64,000 nt of DNA from an uncultured Sutterella sp. Lineage in GTDB: Bacteria; Pseudomonadota; Gammaproteobacteria; Burkholderiales; Burkholderiaceae_F. The notes below the pieces were generated by a model, which was given only the letters and a program-made list of their open reading frames with translations, had not been told where the DNA came from and searched no databases. The DNA is taken from positions 14,567-78,566 of the forward strand of contig CALEAW010000087.1 of the NCBI GenBank assembly GCA_937943605.1, written 5' to 3'. The position numbers were made by a program, and so were the translations under genes. Positions 59,398 to 64,000 of this stretch are shown here, piece after piece (the stretch's first letter is position 1; each line of letters starts with the position of its first letter).

Positions 59398-62154
59398 TTA
59401 ACGCTCAGAGAAGTCCTTACCGGCTTCACGAGCCTTGGCCAAGTCACCTGCGAGGACGTAAGTGAGCTTATCCGGGTCGGCAATACGACGAATCGCCGCA
59501 TTGACGTCAGCGACCGTGAGCTTCTCAATGGCTTCTTCCATGTCCTTCGAGAAGGACCAATCGCGACCTGCGTCCATGAGGTTCAACCAAGCACCCGCGA
59601 GCGTCGCATCCTGTGCACGATTGACCGCACGAGATTCGATAATACCGCGCTTGGCTTCAGCCAATTCTTGTTCGGTAATACCTTCCTTCATAGCGCGCTT
59701 CAATTCGTCACGAAGGCTAGCTTCAGCCTGCTTGATATTCTGCGGAGCCACAATGGCACCCACAGACCAGCGAGCTCGGTTACCCCATTCAGGGAGCGTG
59801 ATGCCACTGCCAGCCCCGTAAGAGAGGCCTTCTTTCTGACGTAAACGAGTCACGATACGGTTAGAAAGCCCAGACGAACCGCCCAAAATCCAGTCAGCCG
59901 CGATCAAAGCCGGCACATCGGCATCCTTGACGTTAGCCGGGAAGTCCACACGCGCCATCAAGGTGCCGTTTTCTTTTTCGGGTGTATCGACCACAAAGCG
60001 ACCTGCTTCGACTGGACGATAGTCGGAGACGACACGTTCAAAGACGACGTTAGACGTCTTACGACCGATGATCGACATGCGAAGGTCTTTAGCAACGACC
60101 TCAGGATCGAAGTCACCGACCACAGCGATATAGCCTCGACCCGTACCAAAGACATTCTTCCAGTAGTTACGCACATCGTCGAGCGTCAACTTTTCAACTT
60201 CAGCGATAAGTTCTTCACTCGTTTCGGTGTAACGCGCATCACCCTTCGGATAGGTGTTGAAGTGCTTCGTCATGACGTCGCGCGCCTTGACGCCCGGATC
60301 GTCACTCTTAGCACGAAGACCCACCAAGGTCTGCTGCTTCAAGGTTTCGAATTCCTTGGCAGGGAAAGCGGCGTCCGTGAGGATGCTACCAGCCAAACCA
60401 ATGGCACCAGCGAGATGTTCACGGTCCGTCGTAAAGGCAAAGGGGGAACCTTCCATACGCAAAGCCGTAAACGCATCATCAATTTCGTCACGCGTCATGG
60501 TTGAGGTACCACGAGACATCATGGCCGTCGAGAGCATATTGATGGCGGCATTGGCACCCGTTTTAACGTTACCGTTTTGGAACTTCATTTGCACAACCAC
60601 CGTTTCACCCAAATTCTTCTTGGGTAAAAGGGCAATCTTGACACCACCCGCTTCAACGAACGACGTACGCGCATTGATATTGTCCTGGCTCGAATCAAAC
60701 GCTTCAGCGGTACGACCTTCCTGACGGAACTTAAAGCCCTTCAGATAATCTTCGACGGAAGGTGCAGGCGTCACTTCAGCGCGTTCCGTCTTATCGGTTG
60801 GGATATACATACCCACAACACGGTTGTCACGCACGAAATACTTCTTCGCGGCGTCATTGACTTCAGACACCTTAACCTTCTGGATCGCATCACGATCAGC
60901 AAAGAAGATGCGCCAATCACCTAAAGCGATGTAGTCAGAGAGCCCCACACCAAAGGCTTCAGGATCAGACAACTGACGATCGAACATCGTGGCCTGATCT
61001 GCCTTTTGACGAGAGAGTTCTTGTTCGGTTGCGGGTTCAGCCTCAAAAGCGTGTTCAATCACTTCAACGAGCTTGTCGCGAACCGGCCCGAGCGCTTCAT
61101 CCTTATTGACCTGTGCACCAAAAAGGACAAAGCCAGGATGCTGCCCCGGGATCGTCCAGCCGAAGACCTGCGTAGCTAAGCCCGTTTCAACGAGTTCCTT
61201 ATAAAGGCGACCTGTCGGGGCATCAGCCAAAATCTGTGTCGCGATGGCAGCGGGTTCCCAATCTGGATGCAGAGCAGCCGGCAAGCGATAGCCCACCATA
61301 ATGACCTGACTTTCACCAGGACGACGAACAGTAAATTCACGTTCACCGTCAGCAGTCGGTTCAACCGTCCATTCCTTCGGTAGGGCACGTTCAGGCTTAG
61401 CAATCGGACCAAAGAATTCGCCAATCCAAGCCAAGACCTGGTCACGATCAAACTTACCCGTCACCGTCAACACGGCGTTATCGGGCTGATAGTAGCGATG
61501 GTAGAAGGCCTGAAGGTTCGCGATTTCGACGTTTTCAATGTCGCTACGTGCACCAATGGTGCTACGACCATAGCTATGCCAGTCAAAGAGCACCGACTGC
61601 ATACGCTTCATCAAAACGCTAACAGGACGGTTTTCACCCATTTCATATTCGTTACGCACGACCGTCATTTCGGTGTCGAGGTCCTTCTGCGCAATGAACG
61701 AATTGATCATTGCGTCAGCCTGCCAACCAAGCGCCCACTTCATGTTGTCATCGTTGGCCGTAAAGGAAACGTAATAGTTCGTGCGGTCTAACCACGTGCT
61801 CCCATTCATACGGAAGCCACGCTTCGTGAATTCGGCGGTCGGATTCGGATAGTTTTTGGAACCCTTGAACATCAAATGCTCAAGCAAATGAGCCATCCCA
61901 GTTTCGCCATAATTTTCGTGACGGCTACCTACTAAATAGGTCATATTGACCGTGGCCGTCGGTTTACTCATATCGGGATAAAGCACCACGCGTAACCCGT
62001 TGGGCAAACGATATTCCGTCATGCCTTCAACAGTTACAACAGGAACGGGTGTCACAGCGTTCGTCAAGTCAGTCTCCTTGGCTACTAAGCCCCCACTAGA
62101 GGCAGTCATCAGCGCAATGGCTGAGAGCAGCACGATTTTTCGAGCAATAAACAT
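59398..62154 (-). CDS. Periplasmic M16-family zinc peptidase
   Basis: 918 aa. Signal peptide (IVLLSAIALMTASSGGLVAK), then the N-terminal M16 half with inverted zinc motif GMAHLLEHLMFKGSKNYPN (H-x-x-E-H) and distal Glu in TVVRNEYEMGENRP, and a second, inactive M16 half from ~residue 490. Related to pitrilysin and PqqL/insulinase-type enzymes that break small unfolded peptides in the periplasm. Confidence 0.9.
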   Translation of the reverse strand: MFIARKIVLLSAIALMTASSGGLVAKETDLTNAVTPVPVVTVEGMTEYRLPNGLRVVLYPDMSKPTATVNMTYLVGSRHENYGETGMAHLLEHLMFKGSKNYPNPTAEFTKRGFRMNGSTWLDRTNYYVSFTANDDNMKWALGWQADAMINSFIAQKDLDTEMTVVRNEYEMGENRPVSVLMKRMQSVLFDWHSYGRSTIGARSDIENVEIANLQAFYHRYYQPDNAVLTVTGKFDRDQVLAWIGEFFGPIAKPERALPKEWTVEPTADGEREFTVRRPGESQVIMVGYRLPAALHPDWEPAAIATQILADAPTGRLYKELVETGLATQVFGWTIPGQHPGFVLFGAQVNKDEALGPVRDKLVEVIEHAFEAEPATEQELSRQKADQATMFDRQLSDPEAFGVGLSDYIALGDWRIFFADRDAIQKVKVSEVNDAAKKYFVRDNRVVGMYIPTDKTERAEVTPAPSVEDYLKGFKFRQEGRTAEAFDSSQDNINARTSFVEAGGVKIALLPKKNLGETVVVQMKFQNGNVKTGANAAINMLSTAMMSRGTSTMTRDEIDDAFTALRMEGSPFAFTTDREHLAGAIGLAGSILTDAAFPAKEFETLKQQTLVGLRAKSDDPGVKARDVMTKHFNTYPKGDARYTETSEELIAEVEKLTLDDVRNYWKNVFGTGRGYIAVVGDFDPEVVAKDLRMSIIGRKTSNVVFERVVSDYRPVEAGRFVVDTPEKENGTLMARVDFPANVKDADVPALIAADWILGGSSGLSNRIVTRLRQKEGLSYGAGSGITLPEWGNRARWSVGAIVAPQNIKQAEASLRDELKRAMKEGITEQELAEAKRGIIESRAVNRAQDATLAGAWLNLMDAGRDWSFSKDMEEAIEKLTVADVNAAIRRIADPDKLTYVLAGDLAKAREAGKDFSER

Positions 62155-62392
62155 AAATCATCCGTTGTTCGTAATGGGCTACGGTGGCGTTCAGAGCGTT
62201 GAGCACGTTACACCGAGCCATACAACAATACAGAAGTCCCATGAAAAGAACGTTACCAAATCACGAGACAATGCTCGAAATGTTACCAAGGCGCAAGAGT
62301 TTTTGCGCTCTTAAGTAACATTCAATGTCAATTTGGTTATCATTATTCGATCGAAATTTCGTCCTTTGGACGCTTCTCACTAATAATCAATA

Positions 62393-63001
62393 ATGAAACT
62401 TCTTTTCGACCTTTTCCCCGTTATTCTCTTTTTTGCGACCTTTAAGTTCGCCGAAAATTCGCCTGATATGGCGATGGATTTAGCTTCGCGCGTCATTGGT
62501 GATGGGCTCACAACCATGACCGCCCCAGTCTTTTTGGCTACGATTGTCGCGATCCTTGCAACCGTCTGTCAGGTCGGTTGGCTCCTTGCTCGCGGCCGTA
62601 AAGTCGAACCCATGCTTTGGATTAGTTTGGCTGTGATTGTAGTCTTCGGCGGATTGACGATTTACTTGCGCAACGAAATGTTCATCAAGTGGAAGCCCAC
62701 AATCCTTTACTGGATCTTTGCCGCCATCTTGCTCTACGGCAATTTCGTTCGTAAAAACTTTATTCGTCTTTTGCTAGCTAAAGCTGAAATTGAAATGCCT
62801 GAGCAAGCCTGGGGCAAATTACAGAACTTGTGGATTGGCTTTTTCGCTGTCGTTGGCCTCATAAACCTTGCTGTAGCCTACACATGTTCGACCGACACCT
62901 GGGTTAACTTTAAGCTTTTCGGTCTGATGGCGCTGACATTAGTGTTTACAATTGGTGTAGGTGTCTTCGTGACAAAATACGCCACAAGTCGGCAAAATTA
63001 A
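62393..63001 (+). CDS. yciB: Septation protein A (inner-membrane YciB)
   Basis: 202 aa with five or six membrane helices. KLLFDLFPVILFFATFKFAE, TAPVFLATIVAILATVCQVG and FNFVRKNFI-like EMFIKWKPTILYWIFAAILL are the typical YciB/IspZ stretches. Links division and envelope synthesis. The upstream 230 bases hold no recognisable terminator or repeat. Confidence 0.92.
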   Translation: MKLLFDLFPVILFFATFKFAENSPDMAMDLASRVIGDGLTTMTAPVFLATIVAILATVCQVGWLLARGRKVEPMLWISLAVIVVFGGLTIYLRNEMFIKWKPTILYWIFAAILLYGNFVRKNFIRLLLAKAEIEMPEQAWGKLQNLWIGFFAVVGLINLAVAYTCSTDTWVNFKLFGLMALTLVFTIGVGVFVTKYATSRQN

Positions 63002-63103
63002 TACATCCAGTGCATCACCCACCCTGGGCGCGTGCGCTTTTCTATCACTTCTCAACGGCATAAGCACTCACTCGTGCCGTTAGCAGAAACAGGACAATTG
63101 AAA

Positions 63104-63886
63104 ATGCAGAAGAAAATTTTGGTTCTTGGTATCGCAGCCATGATGGCCGCCGGCGCAGCCAACGCTGAACTTCAGGCCTTCAAGGTGAACGGCCAAACCG
63201 TTTCCGTAGCCCAGCAGAAAGAAATGTATGATGCTGCCGTGGCTCAAGGCCAGCCAGCCGGTGCCGAGCTTGAACGCATGGTCAAGTCTTCTATTACTCA
63301 ACAGACTGTCCTGTTGCAGGCAGCTAAGAAAGCCAAGCTCGAAAAAGATCCTGATGTCAAGAAAAACCTTGAACACGCCCGAGAACAGGTGCTCTTGAAT
63401 GCTTACCTTCGCGATTGGGTCAAGAAGAACCCGGTGAAGGATGCCGACATCAAGGCTGCTTATGATGCTGAAAAGCGTGCCTATGGTGACACTGAATACG
63501 AAGTTCGCCACATCCTCGTCAAGACCGAAGATCAGGCTAAGAACATCATCAAGCGCCTCGAAAAGGGCACCGACTTTGATAAGCTCGCCAAGGAGTTCAG
63601 CGAAGACCAAGGCACCAAGAACCAGGGCGGCAAGCTTGGTTGGGTGGTTCCGCGTCAGTTCGTGCCTTCCTTTGGCACGTCCTTTGCCGCTTTGAAGGAA
63701 GGTTCTGTGGCTCAAGCACCGGTTCGCACGCAGTCTGGCTTCCACGTTGTGAAGCTCGACAAGAAGCGCCCGGCTCAGCTCTTCCCTGATTACGAATCCC
63801 AGAAGCCGCAGCTCATCAACGTCTTGACCAACAAGAAGGTCAGCGAACACGTTGCCGCTTTGATCAAGGATGCCAAGATCCAGTAA
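63104..63886 (+). CDS. Periplasmic parvulin-type peptidyl-prolyl isomerase (PrsA/SurA-like)
   Basis: 260 aa. Signal peptide MQKKILVLGIAAMMAAGAAN (cleavage near ANA-EL), a chaperone helix segment (~residues 35-125), and the parvulin domain YEVRHILVKTEDQAKNIIKR (H in RHIL), FSEDQGTKNQGGKLGWVVPR and APVRTQSGFHVVKLDKKR. Folds exported proteins. Start at 63104 is preferred because it opens the signal peptide. Confidence 0.92.
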   Translation: MQKKILVLGIAAMMAAGAANAELQAFKVNGQTVSVAQQKEMYDAAVAQGQPAGAELERMVKSSITQQTVLLQAAKKAKLEKDPDVKKNLEHAREQVLLNAYLRDWVKKNPVKDADIKAAYDAEKRAYGDTEYEVRHILVKTEDQAKNIIKRLEKGTDFDKLAKEFSEDQGTKNQGGKLGWVVPRQFVPSFGTSFAALKEGSVAQAPVRTQSGFHVVKLDKKRPAQLFPDYESQKPQLINVLTNKKVSEHVAALIKDAKIQ

Positions 63887-63948
63887 TCGTCTCGATCGTT
63901 TAACGATCTAGCCTCTAAAGGTGTTACAAAAATCTCGTGTTGTGCCCT

Positions 63949-63998
63949 AAACCCCCGCTTGACTAGATACTAACGGTACATGGTCTTCGGGGGTTTTT
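63949..63998 (+). terminator. Terminator at the right edge
   Basis: AAACCCCCG pairs with CGGGGGTTT around a ~30-base loop and is followed by TTTC; the loop may contain a smaller stem. Confidence 0.7.
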
Positions 63999-64000
63999 CG

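Noticed and set aside
63080..63850. Long open frame opposite the parvulin gene
   Set aside because: It mirrors the coding bias of a clearly recognised gene on the plus strand and has no ribosome site or family.
1..64000. Insertion sequences or transposases
   Set aside because: No DDE transposase and no terminal inverted repeats flanking a transposase-like frame were seen.

Overview
The window joins a prophage (about 1 to 35,000, its left end outside the window) to ordinary chromosome of a Gram-negative betaproteobacterium, most likely of the order Burkholderiales and perhaps the Sutterellaceae. That guess rests on gene content: LpxH, an M16 peptidase pair-type protein, YciB, a hom-lysC-asd cluster, a chromosomal recombinase with a DUF3701-type N-terminus and a TtrS-like kinase. 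It was not checked against a database. The prophage ends next to an intact tRNA-Ser(TGA) gene at 34,995-35,082, beside an integrase, so this tRNA is the probable attachment target.

Prophage, late arm (1-19,800, nearly all minus strand). Gene order, read right to left, is: small nuclease and recombination genes, TerS, TerL, GNAT acetyltransferase, portal, a Bbp19-like protein, scaffold, major capsid, a Bbp16-like cement protein, two T7-like tail tubular proteins, then three internal (ejected) virion proteins. This is a short-tailed phage related in layout to Bordetella phage BPP-1 (Rauchvirus). The second ejected protein (1596-4871) carries a DdrB-type ParB fold and a probable Barnase/EndoU/RelE-like toxin nuclease. 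Tail fibre, lysis and any diversity-generating retroelement would lie left of base 1.

Prophage, control and replication (19,800-23,650). An O-like initiator carries two iteron arrays inside its gene (a lambda-style origin) and is followed by a DnaC-like loader. A Cro/YdaS-like gene and an S24 repressor are divergent. The same operator half-site sits between the -35 and -10 of the cro promoter and of a second, rightward promoter at 23,598 that should act as the early-right promoter.

Prophage, accessory block (23,650-26,400). After the early-right promoter come a 37-codon basic ORF in a highly structured transcript, a 33-bp perfect palindrome, a Panacea-domain antitoxin with a membrane partner, and a two-gene Kiwa anti-phage defence system (KwaA membrane protein, KwaB DUF4868 protein). 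I consider this the most interesting part of the window. Hairpins with different stems but an almost identical 10-base loop occur at 23,888 and 31,104, with a weaker copy at 24,893.

Prophage, early right arm (26,400-34,740). Many small, acidic or membrane genes, chained by ATGA overlaps and separated by look-alike terminators and structured intergenic elements (one a clear three-way junction), surround a YqaJ exonuclease and putative annealing-protein pair, DinD, a MazG-like protein, an excisionase-like protein and the integrase.

Chromosome (35,000-64,000). Minus-strand cysS, accA and tilS; a TPR protein and two cyclophilins; lpxH; an ArsR-rhodanese sulfur regulator; a PhnD-domain histidine kinase divergent from a tyrosine recombinase; holB-tmk opposed to mltG-ygfZ; the threonine/lysine pathway split into divergent thrC-thrB and hom-lysC-asd; then a GNAT protein, an M16 peptidase, yciB and a parvulin-type foldase. 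Most of these units end in clear intrinsic terminators.
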